Assembly: GCA_964035795.1 (NCBI GenBank) | Contig: OZ038325.1 | Coordinates: 4,345,163 to 4,409,162, forward strand | From: Pterobdella sp. o SKG-2022 | Lineage: Eukaryota > Annelida > Clitellata > Hirudinida > Piscicolidae | Length of the DNA: 64,000 bases | Direction of reading: 5' to 3' | Part shown: piece by piece, positions 1 through 12,000 of the stretch | Layout of the letters: each line of letters opens with the position of its first letter | Position numbering within the stretch: position 1 is the stretch's first letter | Position numbers and translations under genes: made by a program | The notes under the pieces: model-generated | What the model was told of the DNA's origin: nothing | The model's database searches: none | The model's input: only the letters and a program-made list of their open reading frames with translations

Positions 1-119
1 GTGTTTTGCTTCAATTTTCTTTTTATGATAAGTTTACTCATTAATATTTTCAACATATTTGATAATTCAACATTTTGTCTTAATGTTAATTGTCGAAATC
101 ATTTTATACTACTTGACAG

Positions 120-1337
120 TACAACTAATCTTGAATATGAACAAATAAGTAAAAAGACCTTCAAAATGTGCCAAAACCCCAACCCACCAACAGAAAGGCC
201 CAACTCTGACTCTGAATATGACTTGAATGAGGAGCGTTTCCATCACTTTGTGGAGGTGGTGAAAGGCATCACAGTGAACAGAGAGGACAGGCAAGTCAGG
301 GTGCTGTTGGCCTTGCAAGAACTTATGCATCGACTTGATCATCCTCCTAGTTAGTTGTATCTCAATGTATGTGAATGTAATGGGGTATTTAGAGAGCGCT
401 TTTCATTATAGATCAAAGTGCTTGCTACAAATTTAATGTAGCGAAAAAAAAAACTTCAGAAAAGGTGCTAAATGTCGGCCCACACAGGGTTGAACCCGTT
501 AACTTTAGATAATTAGTCTTATGCTCTACCCCTGAACTAAATGGGTTAACAGTATCGAAAGTTGCTAGTTGTAGCTTAGGTTCAGTAGTTTTGCACAAAA
601 GAAGAAAATTGCTTTGTTCAGTGTTGCTTTCATGGATTCTGTAATATGGGCTTTTACATTAACCTGAATCCAATATATTTTATGTTGCTTCTCTGTTATA
701 ATCTCTATAAAAGTTGGTAGCAGACAAAACAAATTCTCTGGTATCGTTATTTGATCAGATGATCTTAGTTGACAATGGCAACACCAACTTTTCAAGTTTT
801 AAAACGGCAGACTGGCAGTATATAAAATTTATCCTAAATAAAATGGCTTGTTTAATAAATTACGCTTTAAGTAGTATCAATAATCTAGGTCAACTGCTGT
901 CTACCCCTGTTACTGGGACATGTACAAAGTATAATTAAGTATATAAAAATTTTTAAAATATATTCATTTTTTTTTGGCATTCACACAAATATTTCCACTT
1001 GACAGATATATTAGTGCGCATTCTTGAGATGTCGTATGACGCTGAAGTATTCAACTCAAATGCTTTCATTAAGTGGCATGACGACACCACCATCACCCCC
1101 GGTATGTTTGTATATTGGTGTTTTTATATATCTGTTATCTTGATTTTTCCATTCTTATCTTTATTTGTTTTATGTATCGGTATATTTACTTATCCTACCA
1201 ATTTTCCCGTTGAATGTATATTATATTTTGATACATTATTCAAATATTATAATGGCTTTGCAGGTAAAGGGATAGCACTACAGACAGTGAAGGACTTCAT
1301 GATATGGTTGAAAGAAGAGAAGCAGGAAGCAAAGTAG
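120..1337 (+). CDS. EIF4G: eIF4G translation initiation factor, C-terminal exons (5' part outside window)
   Basis: These are the last three exons of the scaffold protein of the cap-binding complex, which acts in the cytoplasm to bring mRNA to the ribosome. The exons are about 120-349, 1006-1101 and 1264-1337, with stop TAG at 1335-1337. Phases agree: the first ends with one base before GTTAGT, the second starts after CAG and ends one base before GTATGT, and the third starts after CAG. The joined protein reads LDHPPN-ILVRILEMSYDAE and then GKGIALQTVKDF-WLKEE, the pattern of the C-terminal W2 (HEAT-like) domain of eIF4G1/3, which in those proteins binds Mnk kinase (family knowledge). The upstream border of the first exon is uncertain. 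A tRNA-like sequence and a dispersed repeat lie in the first intron. The eIF4G1/3 type fits better than DAP5/eIF4G2. Confidence 0.85.
477..549 (-). repeat. tRNA-derived sequence in eIF4G intron
   Basis: Read on the minus strand, this has a tRNA-like order: an acceptor-like CCCAT, a D-arm/A-box TTAGTTCAGGGGTAGAGC, an anticodon-like loop CTAATTA, a B-box close to GGTTCAACCC, and a closing GTGGGCC. The T loop is one base short and the acceptor stem mispairs at its first two positions. It is therefore more likely a tRNA pseudogene or SINE head than a working tRNA gene. Confidence 0.5.
812..940 (+). repeat. Dispersed repeat family, copy 1
   Basis: About 125 bp is shared with copies at 20856-20990 and 48394-48527. 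The common core runs from CTGGCAGTATATAAA through AAATAAAATGGC to ACTGCTGTCTACCCCTGTTACTGG. It lies in an eIF4G intron. No coding capacity is seen. It is probably a short non-autonomous element, perhaps the 3' part of a SINE. Confidence 0.6.
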
Positions 1338-1419
1338 GCGCTTGAAGCCAGACAGAATTGATTAGTTCCATTATTAAGGATTTTATTCGTTTGGATATTT
1401 TATTTTGCTTCTTTTTTAA

Positions 1420-1451
<32 letters not shown>

Positions 1452-3553
1452 TATTTATTTATATTTATATATATATAATTTGCTTTTAGTTACTAAAGCG
1501 TGTTACATACGACGATTTGTGATGCGTCTAATTAAGTTTTTTCCTAAGTGTTGATTTGTTTAAGTAGATGTGTGGAGGGTATTGTTCGGTAGGACATTCG
1601 TAAGCACCAAATTGATCCACGCATCTATGTTACATGATCGTATTTTCAATGGTGTTGTACACGCACATGCTACTAGTATTATAATCATTCATGCCACTGT
1701 CTCAATAATAGTTAACAACACTTATATTTATTTATTCGTCATTGTTATATATAACATCAATGGCGATAATGCTGACTTGACGTCACTTAAGCATAATCTA
1801 GTGTATATGTATGATTATAAAATACCCTATATATGTGTGCGTGAGAGTGTACGTGTGCTTTATAACGCCTTTCACCTCACGTCTTAGTATTGTCACGTTG
1901 CTGCAATTGGTTTTAATTATGCTTTTAACATCTTTCATCAGTTATAGTTTGATTTTGATGCGTTGAATATACTTGTTAGTTTGGTTCATTTTTTTAATAT
2001 GAGTCTTGAAGTTATTTTATCATCCATCGTCACCTGTTTAATTCATTTCGTTTCAGACCCATCTTCATCCACAAGCATCCATCTTTCAATTCATTCATTC
2101 ATCTGATTTTTCCACCCATCATTCATCGCGAATCCATCCATTTCTTTAAACGCGTTATATTTTGTCATTTCTTGTACATAACCTCATAAGAATTTCGTAT
2201 TTGTTCCACATTGAATATACTACTTTACTCGAGGTGAATTGCTTAATACATTCGTATCGATACTGAAGTTTTTTTTTTCATTTAATTCGATTTTAGTTAT
2301 TCAAAAGTTTCAGTTCAGTTTTCTATTATTTAAATATAAATTTGGAAAGTGTCATTTGCACACTGTAGATATGCGCGAAATCTTCAGAACTTTTCTATCA
2401 GCCGTCAAAAAACCGTTTTGGTGATTGGCGTTTCTTTCAAACCTGGCTGTGGTCACAATATCTTTCAATCAAAGCTGGCTTTCAGGCTCTAGATAGCTAT
2501 CTTCTGGAGGTGTTTAACAAAAAGATTGTTTTATTTTGTTCATAGAGTTCATTATTATACGTCAGAATTATAATAAATTTGGACCTTGAGCGTACGCTTC
2601 AAATAACTCGTGCTTAACCACGGCATTTGGCGCTGCCGTAATTGTTGATCGATGTACATACGTATGTATTATTGAATATGCAATGACGCTTACTAAATGT
2701 GTGTGGCACAATATTCGGTTGGAGTTGATATAATAATACTACTATCATATATGATCTTTATAATTACGATATATAATCAATTCTTTTGCCTTAATAGTGT
2801 TTAGTTGAGTTGCAATGTTTGGCGTTTGTTATGAATATATGAACGTGTTTGACACAAAACATCAAAACCCTTTAGTTATTTTTTTATTCCCATCATTATT
2901 GCTGTTTTGTGATTATTGTTGATATTTTTTTTTGTTTTTTAACCAGTTATCACTATTATTAACTTTGGCGTTACTTTAGTATTATTTAATTTCGCTGTTT
3001 TATCTTATTGGTTTATCAACCTGTATCGCATGTCTAATAGGAAATTATTATTACTTCATGCATATACCTTACTGATGATTTGAAAAATGATTAGCTCGAA
3101 TAAAGCACTTTTCCGCATACAATAATAAATCAACACGAAAACGTAATATGTCGAAAAATATTTGAAGTTTTTAGGAAAATTAGGTTGAACGAATTATAAA
3201 TTTATTGATAAAAGTGGAGCTTTTCGTAAGCAGACTTAGATAATAAAGTCTTGAATAAAAATTAATTTTCAAACGCTCAAATTCATTCTTTGATTTATAA
3301 GGCTATTATAATTTAACTTTTAGAAGAACCAAGTTCTCTAAATAGCAGAGATTCAAAGCAAGCAGCAAAAGCTAGAGATGGAATCTTCGCATTGCTGCTA
3401 TGAGCGAAAATAATGTGAATCATTTTATGTATTCAAATAGATTTTAAAAATATACTTTTATACAAAAAATAATTGTCATATTTTTATTTTCAATATTTAG
3501 AATAAATCATTTACGAAATAATTTTAAGTTCAACAACCGACCCCCACACACAG
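1338..3553. other. eIF4G 3' flank, no gene seen
   Basis: This is AT-rich sequence holding the eIF4G 3' UTR and spacer. A short (TA)n run sits near 1430-1450. One candidate poly(A) signal AATAAA is at 3099-3104, but several AT-rich alternatives exist. I see no convincing coding segment on either strand. Confidence 0.5.
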
Positions 3554-4559
3554 AAAACACCACATATATCGCGCAACACTGAATACTCAAACGTCAAGAA
3601 GAGTTGGGAAACGTGGGCAGAGAGTCATAAAGGTCGTCAACGTACCAACCCATTCTCCGAAGGTTACAGCAAAGAGGTGCACAATCTGCCCTTAAAAGGA
3701 GACCGATACTATGGTCGACCCAGAATAGGATCCAAAACTGAATATAGGGGAAAAAAGGCGGAGATACATATAAATGAAGAAGTGGTGGGATTGTGTGAGG
3801 CTATTGGAATGGTGGGTGAGGAACTGGGGGATGGGAGTTTCATCGTAGATTTTGGAACCCTTTTCAAATATTACAGTAAAGTCTCTTTCAATGTTAGTGT
3901 GCTGAATCAACATAGCTATTATAATTTTTTTATTATATACTATTTATAATAACTAATGCCTAGATGATAAACGAAGAAAAAAAGAAAGTTTTTAAAGACT
4001 TTATGATGGTTCTAAAAAATTTCGTATTTTAATGCAAAAAATTTACGTTTTTCCTACAAAAAAAAATTACATAAGTTATTGGAAAACTATTTCAATGTCA
4101 AATACATTCCGCATCTCTAAGCAAACCTAATTCAAAACTACCAAATTGCTGATTAGATTAACATTTTCACCATTCAACACTCACCGTTCATCACAGCCAC
4201 ATGCGCTTTCAAAATTCATTTTAAGGCCCATTGCAATATACTTATAAACTCTTTTTTATTCAAAATAAAAAATATAACAAACCACTCGCTAGGTGGTAGG
4301 TTTGTTAATTAGAGCGAGAAAAAAAGGCTTGGTGGAGTTTGAAGGAGAAATGTTGTACCAAGGACAAGATGATGACGAGCCTATCTTACTGGTTTCCAAG
4401 CCCCACGACCTCATAAGGGAGGTAGGTTTTTCAGGGTTATTTCTAATAGTAGAGCGATATTCAATAATTCATGCCATAAACGAATATTACCATCTTAACC
4501 AGAGCCTAAACGATCTTTTTAAACGATTATTATTAAGTATCTTTATCGTTGCTTATTAA
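3554..4559 (+). CDS. ABRA: Costars-domain protein, actin-binding Rho-activating protein (ABRA/STARS)-like
   Basis: The protein family binds actin and promotes Rho/SRF signalling in muscle (family knowledge). Exon 3554-3875 follows a C-rich acceptor ending CACACAG and encodes WETWAESHKGR, NPFSEGYSKE, YYGRPRIGSKTEYRGKKAE and the first half of the Costars domain ending DFGTLFKYY. Its donor GTAAAG is in phase 1. A second exon starts at 4293 after CTAG and encodes VVGLLIRARKKGLVEFEGEM and LYQGQDDDEPILL, the Costars C-terminal half. The five or so residues expected between the halves (like RISDK) are missing, and the phases (1 then 0) do not join, so a microexon must lie in 3876-4292. I could not place it. 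The 3' end is either the stop at 4559 or a donor GTAGGT at 4422 with a further exon. The 5' exons were not found. Confidence 0.78.
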
Positions 4560-4589
4560 TTGTTTCACTTTATTCAATCAAACAATAAA

Positions 4590-4650
4590 ACCATTTTTAT
4601 AGCCCGTTTTCCTTTACCAAGGGTTGGGCAAGGTTATTCATTAAGTTTAT
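4590..4650 (+). repeat. Dispersed repeat (TAGCCCGTTTTCCT motif), copy 1
   Basis: The segment TATAGCCCGTTTTCCT followed by a short variable part, AAGGGTT and GGGC recurs with a few changes at 23812-23872. Both copies are preceded by TCAATCAA. It is probably the terminal part of a transposable element; no coding sequence is present. Confidence 0.5.
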
Positions 4651-4999
4651 TGGATATTACTGAAATTTAAATATTTTCATAGAAAATTCAGATGGTTGTC
4701 GTTGTAACATTTTCAAATCCTTCAACAATATTTAAAAATGTCGTATGTTAACGAAATACTTCTTACTTTTTGAATGGATTCAACTAGTCTTTGAAAATTT
4801 TGAAAGCCAAATTTTACTTATCATGAGTTTGATCTAACAGCCCTCTTTAGCAATGCTCTGCTTGCTTTCTTATCTGAGAACCTGTTCTGTTTTTTTTTTC
4901 AGCAAAATGTGGCTTGCGAGTTTCCTATTCTTGTGGTCAAAATCCAAGATGCTAGAGTTAACTAGCATCTTGGAATGTAAAGAGCTTTAAAGATTTTAT

Positions 5000-6360
5000 C
5001 AGCTCTAAAAAACCAGAACGCAGAACTGCTTTGACAGAAAAAATGATGAACGACGTGAAGATGGAGTTGGCAGCGTTATCAAAAACCAGATTGTGAAGAA
5101 GCATGTTGATGATCCTCTTTCGCAGTCCGATAAGCTCATTCTACTAGGCTGTGTTAAAAAACTTTCAGACTCGGGAAGGATTTTAGTTCATCATGGAATT
5201 GGCAAATCTAATAGCAGCGATCTACAATTGCTTGAAACCTGCATAACTCATAAACTCACCATCATTGACACTCTGGTAAGACTTGCAACACGCAACAAGA
5301 CATCTTGAATGCCCTTCCAATCAAGGCGCCGACATCATCATTGTCAGATCCAAGAACCTACGTGATATGCGAATAACAAGGTTTATGTGCCGAGTAGAAT
5401 GTTAGACAGAGCGCCGAGATATTGTATTAAAAACTAAATTAAATATTATTCCTATGAAAAGACCGCAAACACAAAAAGTTTTAGAGGTTTGACATCCCTA
5501 AAGTAAACCTTTCTAATGTTGAACAAGAATTCGTGACCACCCTCGAATATCAACTATCAATGGTTGATATCAATAACTGGGAATCTATGAAAACGTCGAT
5601 CCATTTTTCTGGCTTCCAAGTCCTTGGCACAACCTCTAAAAAACATCAAGACTAATTGGATGAAAAGTATACTGAGATCAAAACATTGCTGGAGAAGAAA
5701 CGTCAGTTACACAGAGCTCACGAGAATGGTCAGAGATTTATAAATTAATGCTTTTGGCAAAAAGATCAGAAAGGCTCAAAAAAACTTTGAATTTTTCAAA
5801 ATACTTTGCTTTGCTAAAAAGCCGAAGAGATACAAGTTTATGCTGGCAGACATATCATGAAGCACTTTTATGATTTTCTCAAATGCCTCTATAGAACGCA
5901 GACATCAGGAAGCACACATGTAATCAGTTCGAGGTTGAACACTTATAAGAAGAGAAATTTGGAAAAATGGAATTAACATTTTAATAGCATTCGTAAGCGA
6001 CCATTATAGACTAATGACGAGACATCCATCGTTTTCCAAGTCAATATGAACAAAAGGCTTGATGCCCTTTCATCTGCAGAAGAGAAACACATGAGAAACA
6101 AAGCTGGATAAAATGCCTCAGACAGACTCTTCACTCACTGTTGCCAAGCACGAGAAAGACGTTAAATTGAGTGGATTGAACTGATCAGCTCCTTGCAAAT
6201 GCACATGTAAAATATATCTTCACTAATTCATTAGTTTCTTGTCGATATGACCATAATGGAAAATGAATCGAAAAGTAAGTCACACCTTATTGGAGTTTCG
6301 GTTGCTTCCACAAGACGCTTCTTGTGAACATATCGACAAACAACAACATTCAACAATTTA
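5000..6360 (+). mobile_element. Decayed LINE: APE endonuclease and linker region, no RT
   Basis: Conceptual translation, with many stops and frame changes, shows pieces of a non-LTR retrotransposon in order. The APE endonuclease comes first: DERREDGVGSVIKNQIVKK near 5045-5095, GRILVHHGIGKSNSSDLQLL near 5175-5235, LATRNKTS ending at 5305, then an HxxLxDxxxVR-like stretch. The linker to the RT follows, with KKHQD-LDEKYTEIK, KRQLHRAHE, HFYDFLKCLYR and HFNSI. The RT itself is absent, so the copy is cut off at its 3' side, and an internal deletion has removed part of the endonuclease. It lies downstream of the Costars gene on the same strand. It is clearly inactive. Confidence 0.75.
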
Positions 6361-7305
6361 TCAAAAACTAATTGATGCTAAATACTACAGATCCAGGAAG
6401 CCAAACTAACTTTAAGCAACCATTCATCAATTGGAAAAAAGTTTTGATTTTCTCGTACTTGTTTTTTCTAAATTGTATTTCTTTTTTTTTTTGTTTAAGT
6501 ATTGTTTTTGTATTAGTTTTTATACTGTATGTGTACTGGCTTATGTATAATGTTTTTGAGTGGAACGGATGAAACAGAATTTGTAATAGTATCACTTTGA
6601 TATACTGTAAGTTCTGTATATATTATGTAGATGGTTTTGCAGAATGTTTGTTCTATGTGGGGTATTTTAACAAATTCTTTTCAATAATTTTTTATAGATT
6701 TTCAAATTTTTTAAATGTAATATTTACTTCAATGTAAATGTTTATTTACGAGTATTTCAATTATCTTGTTTCTATGCATTTTTGTATTGTTCTGATTGTA
6801 GTTATGTGCACTTTTTATTGTAATCCTCGTGACTGAGGTAACTCACATGATTTCTTGATAAATGTGATATGGTTTTTTTTTGTGTGTGGTAAACTTTGTT
6901 ATACCTCGAAAAGTATTTCGCGTTTTTGAAATATTTATATCCTTGAATTATTTACGTATCCTTTCAGTTATATCACATTGCTATCATACAAGTTCACTTG
7001 ACATCTTTTAGCGATTATTTTTTTTAGATTTTAGTTTTGAATTTGACTTTGCTTTTACTCTCCTGCAGCGGTTCTTTTGAATAAATACTTGAATTTTTCT
7101 TTAACTAAAATTAATTTTCTAAAATTTTTTGTGCATAGATTTCAAATAAGTCTGAATTAACAATTGGTAACAATCCAACATGAAACGATCATAAAATGCA
7201 GATTCACACACTCAAAATCCAAAAAAGTACAAAGGCACTTTATGTATTAGGCTAGAACCATTCAGGTTATTCCAGATGGAATTTAACCTTTTCAGTGAAT
7301 ATAAT
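6361..7305. other. Non-coding AT-rich spacer
   Basis: No homology is recognised on either strand. Open frames here are short and composed of AT-rich codons (F, L, Y, K, N) without motif. Confidence 0.4.
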
Positions 7306-8940
7306 TCTTAATTATAATAATAATGAATTATTTATATAGCGCCTCGTTCGTATGGTTCAGAGGCGCTCTGCGATGAGCTGCTTAAAGAAGGAAGTTTTTA
7401 TGTTTTTAAAAAAGATTTGAGATTAAGAGGAAGAAAGTTCCAGAGAAGTAGACCAAAAAAAGAAAAAGCAGTTTTAGCGTAAGAATGAGAGGGAGAGATA
7501 ATGAAGAGCTGAGAGCAAGTAGAGGACAGTAGGTCAAAACGTTTAGGAGGTAGTAAGAGGTTAGAAAGATTGGAAGGTGGAATAGAATGAGAAATTTTAT
7601 GTACGTGAAAAAATATTTGAAGGAAGAGCAAAAGTGAAGAGGTAGCCAGTAAAGATCAACAAGAGATGGAGAGATATGGGAGAATTTAGGAGAGACCAAG
7701 CGTGCAGCAGAGTTGAAAGCTTTAGTTAAAGGGTAGAGAGTAGGTTCAAAAAGATTAAAGTACAAAGAGTTGCAGTAATCAAGTCGGGAGAGTGCAAGAG
7801 AGCAGACAAGAATCTTAAGAGAGGCATCATCGAGATAAAAAGAGATCTGTCTGATACGACGTATGTGAAAAAAACAAGAAAAAACAACAGAGAGAAGTTG
7901 AGAATTAAAAGAAAGGGAGGAATCAAGGAGAAAGCCAGAAAAACGAATAGTGGAAGAAAGAGAGATAGTAAGGTCAGAGATCATAACGGGAAGGAGAGAG
8001 GAAAGAAAAGATTTGGACCGAGAAAAAAAGATGAAGTTAAATTTAGAGGGAGTAAGTTTTAGATGCATGGAGTCACTTTTTGAAAGAATAGAAAAGAGAC
8101 AGACAATAAGCCTTTCAAGAGTAGAAGAAAGGGAAGAGAGAGGAAAAGAAATGAAGATATATGTGTCGTCAGCAAAAAACTGACTTTGAAAAGAGAAAGA
8201 TTCGATGAGGGAGATGAGAGGTATAAAGAATAGAGAAGAAGCCCGAGGACAGATCCCTGAGGAACACCAAAAGTATAAGAAAGAGGATAAGAAGAAGAGT
8301 TGTTACAAGAAACAGTAAAGAAACCGTTAAAAAGATAGGAGGTAAGCCAGGAAAGGGAAGAGCCGGAAATACCAAAAGATGAGTTGAGATGCTGCAGTAA
8401 AAGTGAGTGGTCAACAGTATCAAAAGCAGAAAAGAAGTTAAGAGAAAAGAGAAGGGAAAGCTTACCATAGTCGGAAGCTAGAAGAGCATCATTAGAGATT
8501 TTTAGAAAGCAGGTTTCAGTAGAGTGAAAAAGTCGAAAGCCAGATTGGGTTGGGGGAAGAAGATTTTTAGAAAGAAAAAAGTTTGAAAGTTGGAGATAAA
8601 TAGCTTTTTCAAGAATTTTGGAAAGAAAGGAAAGGTTAGAAATGGGATGATAGTTGGAGATGATAGAAAGATAGAAAGAAGGTTTTTTCTGTATTGGAGT
8701 AACGATAGATGATTTGAAGGAGATGGGGATGTTAGAAATAGCTAGAGAAAAATTAATATTAATATTAAGAATGATGGGATAGAAGAAAGAGGAAAGATCA
8801 TTGAAGATTTTTGGAGAACTTAGGTCAAGTAAGCAAGAAGATGAAGATACAGATTTAATGATGGTGATGAGGTCTGTCAAGGTGATAGGTGAAAAGTGGA
8901 GAAAGAGAGACAGAGGCTTAAATGGCATTTTATCGTTTTT
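7306..8940 (-). mobile_element. 5'-truncated L2/CR1-like LINE with reverse transcriptase
   Basis: Read on the minus strand, the RT domain appears from 8928 downward: ISNYHPISNLSFLSKILEKA (fingers), QSGFRLFHSTET, SAFDTVDHSLL (motif A), then FGVPQGSVLGLLLY (motif B). In another frame near 8160-8185 comes FADDTYIFIS (motif C). The C-terminal region continues to about 7400. The 3' end at 7306-7385 holds TATAGCGCCTCGTTC and an AT/TAA-rich tail, the same terminus seen at 28138, 29636 and 30350. One frameshift separates motif B from motif C, so it is inactive. The AFDTVDH and YPLSYTFGVPQGSVLG-type motifs favour the L2/CR1 group (inference). Confidence 0.85.
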
Positions 8941-9093
8941 GAAGTTAATTTTCTGGTTGTTATCATACTTTTACTTTATTTTTTTTACTTTAGAAAATAT
9001 TAATTTTCAAACAACATTATTTGAAATAATTTAAATTTAACTTTTTTGACTTGAAAGTTTACCTTTAATTTTTTCACAAGTAGTAAAACGATA

Positions 9094-12000
9094 ATGGGAA
9101 AGTCTTCTAAAGACAAAAGAGATATTTATTATAGGTAAATTAAATAATAAGACAATGAAAAAAATTAATGATATTAGTTGTTTAAATAAGCACTTGATCA
9201 ATCAGAAAATAATGAGTCTATTTTAAAATTTTATTGTCATCTTCACATTCTTTTATTAAAAAATCACTGAAAAGTGTTAAAAACACATAATTATAATTTT
9301 TTGTTTAAAAAATTTTATTTTAATGTGAAATAAATTCATATGAGTTAGACAAATGCCAATTTTGGTGATGCAGCCTGAAGTGTAGATAAATAAGAATATA
9401 TAAAACTATGTGAACAGACTGGCCAAAGAGGAGGGATGGCGAGCCCGAAGTGCATTTAAACTTCTTCAGATTGATGAGCAGTTCAACATCTTCCAAGGTG
9501 GTTTTCATTAATGAAAAATAAAAGATTGAAAGAGAAAATAGCTAATATCTAACCACATAGCTATGGAAAGATAAAGATGATAAACTCATTAAAACTTGAA
9601 ATTCATAATTTAAATAAAAATATAAAATAATAGTAACAAAAATAACTTTCAAGTAAACTCTTTAATTCATACATTTTTGTCTTTACTCATATAATACCTA
9701 TCATCCTACCATTGACCTTAGGAGTAAAGAAAGTAGTGGACTTGTGTGCAGCTCCAGGTAGCTGGAGTCAAGTGCTATCCAGGAGGCTGCATGGAGAGAT
9801 GGGGAAAGATGATGCAGAAAATGATTATGATATGTAAGATAATAATGCTGAAAAAAAAATTATAAATCAAGATAAAAATGTAAATAATCCTTCTACTACA
9901 AGAACTACCACTAATACCAATAGTAACAACAATACTGGAGGTGATGTGCAGATAGTGGCAGTAGATCTACAGGCAATGGCTCCCATTCCTGGAGTGGTCA
10001 CACTGCAAGGAGATATAACACAGGTTGCTGATATTATTCTTGTATGTGAGTCAATCATTAGTCAATAGGTATGTTTCACAGGGTGCTAATCATTGTGTAC
10101 CAAAATAATTTTAACAACTATTTATGAATGTTTTTCGGTTTCTAGAAAGTGTTTTTTGAATTAAAAATAATTGTTTAATAATATTAAAATGAACCATGAA
10201 GAAAATAAATTTAGTGGAAATAGTAAAAACATAAGATGTATATTTTTAAAATGATTGATAATCTGAGCTCTACTTATAAAAAGATGGCAAAATTTTAAAA
10301 TATTGAAAATAAATATGAAAAAAGTTTGGTTACAATGATACTGTGGAAAAACAAAAAAATAATATGTGTAATGAAGGTAATTATAAAACAGTTATCAACA
10401 GCGGAGAAGGTGATAGAATTGTTCAAGGGAGAGAAGGCAGATTTGGTGGTGTGTGATGGAGCTCCTGATGGTATGTCAATGAGAATAGAAATAATAAGAG
10501 TACTGATAAAAAAAATTAATTTTTATTTTAATAAAAATATAAAGAGTAATATTAATAATAAACTCAATAAAAATTGAAAGAATAAAATTAATAATAATCA
10601 AACTAATGAGATCAATATTAATTCAAATAATAAGATTAATAATAATATAATAAAAAAAGTTGTAAAAATGATACTCAAGTATTTTTATTATTTTAGTTAC
10701 AGGACTCCATGATCTTGATGAATACATCCAAGGTCAATTACTCATAGCTGTGAGTTTGTGTTTCAATAGATAGGTAGACAGAAAAATAGTTAGTTAATTA
10801 AGAAAACAAACTGGTAGATAGATAGATAGATGGACAGACAGATAGATAGATAGATAAATAGATAGATAGATAGATAGATAAATACATAGGTGGATAATCT
10901 GATTATCATCCAGGCACTGAACATCACCACTCATTTGTTGAAAGAGGGAGGCAAGTTTGTTGCTAAGGTGCATATACATAATGAAGCCATTCAATGTTGC
11001 ATTAGCAAACCTCATATAGGCTTTCTTAATTAGTCATCACATCTTTGCCATTGCTTACCAGCTTTAATTTCCAAATATGTCAAAATAATGAAAAAGTTCA
11101 ATTAATATGAATTTATCGCAAATATTTGTCAAAAAAATATTTTCAAAATTTTATTATTATTATTATTATTATCACCGCTGGTGACTGATGTCGCCTCACT
11201 CCTGTTGGAGAAACCCCTCTTTTGACATTTTCCACTGCTTCCTGTCATTTGCCACAGTCATGCAGTTGACTCCATAGTATTTTTTAGAGGATCAACCCAT
11301 CTTGTTTTGGTCTGACTCTTCTTTTTTTGTTTCCATGTGGATACCAATGAGTCATTTTGTGTGACCAGCGGTTATCCGTGAATCTTGTCAAATGCCCCGC
11401 CCACCAGTGAAGGTTATCTTTGACAGTATTTTTAATGTCGCGGATATTTGTCTTAGTTCGAATCTAGGTATAAGGTTTTTTATCAAGTAGTGTTATTCAT
11501 AGAAATGTTCGCTTCATTTTTCTCAGAGTGCTTCTAGTTTGGTGCCAACCATAGGTCATAGTAGGTAGAATGATTTTTTCAAAAATCATTTTCTTTGTTT
11601 CTGGTTTAACCTTTTTATTTACCAGTATATTTTTGAAATGATCAAAAGCTGACTAGCCCAAACCTATTCTTCTATGTAATCCTATTGTTTGGCCTAGGTA
11701 TATGAGTTTTTTAGAATTTTCAATTTCTTTATTGTTAATTTTATTATGTTTGTATTCTCATTGAATTTATTGCGCATTATTTTTGTTTTGTCTGTGTTAA
11801 TGTTTAGACCTATTTTATTGCTTTCTATACTGATGTCTTTTAGCATGCTTTGGAGTTCGTTGGCGGAATGTGAGAAGAAAATAAGGTCGTCTGCATACAG
11901 ATATTTACCGTCGATATTAATACTTCTATCACCCCACACTATTTCATTAATAACTTCATTATTTAAATCTATGTTGAACAGAATGGGAGAGATAGTATCG

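Noticed and set aside
477..549. Functional tRNA gene
   Set aside because: A short T loop and mispaired acceptor stem argue for a pseudogene or SINE head.
7865..8183. Lys/Arg/Glu-rich plus-strand open frames
   Set aside because: They are opposite-strand shadows of the minus-strand LINE RT.
9835..9837. Reassigned TAA codon in FTSJ1 (alternative genetic code)
   Set aside because: A short intron with a good GTAAGA donor explains it, and TAA and TAG act as normal stops at the ends of eIF4G, FTSJ1 and protocadherin.
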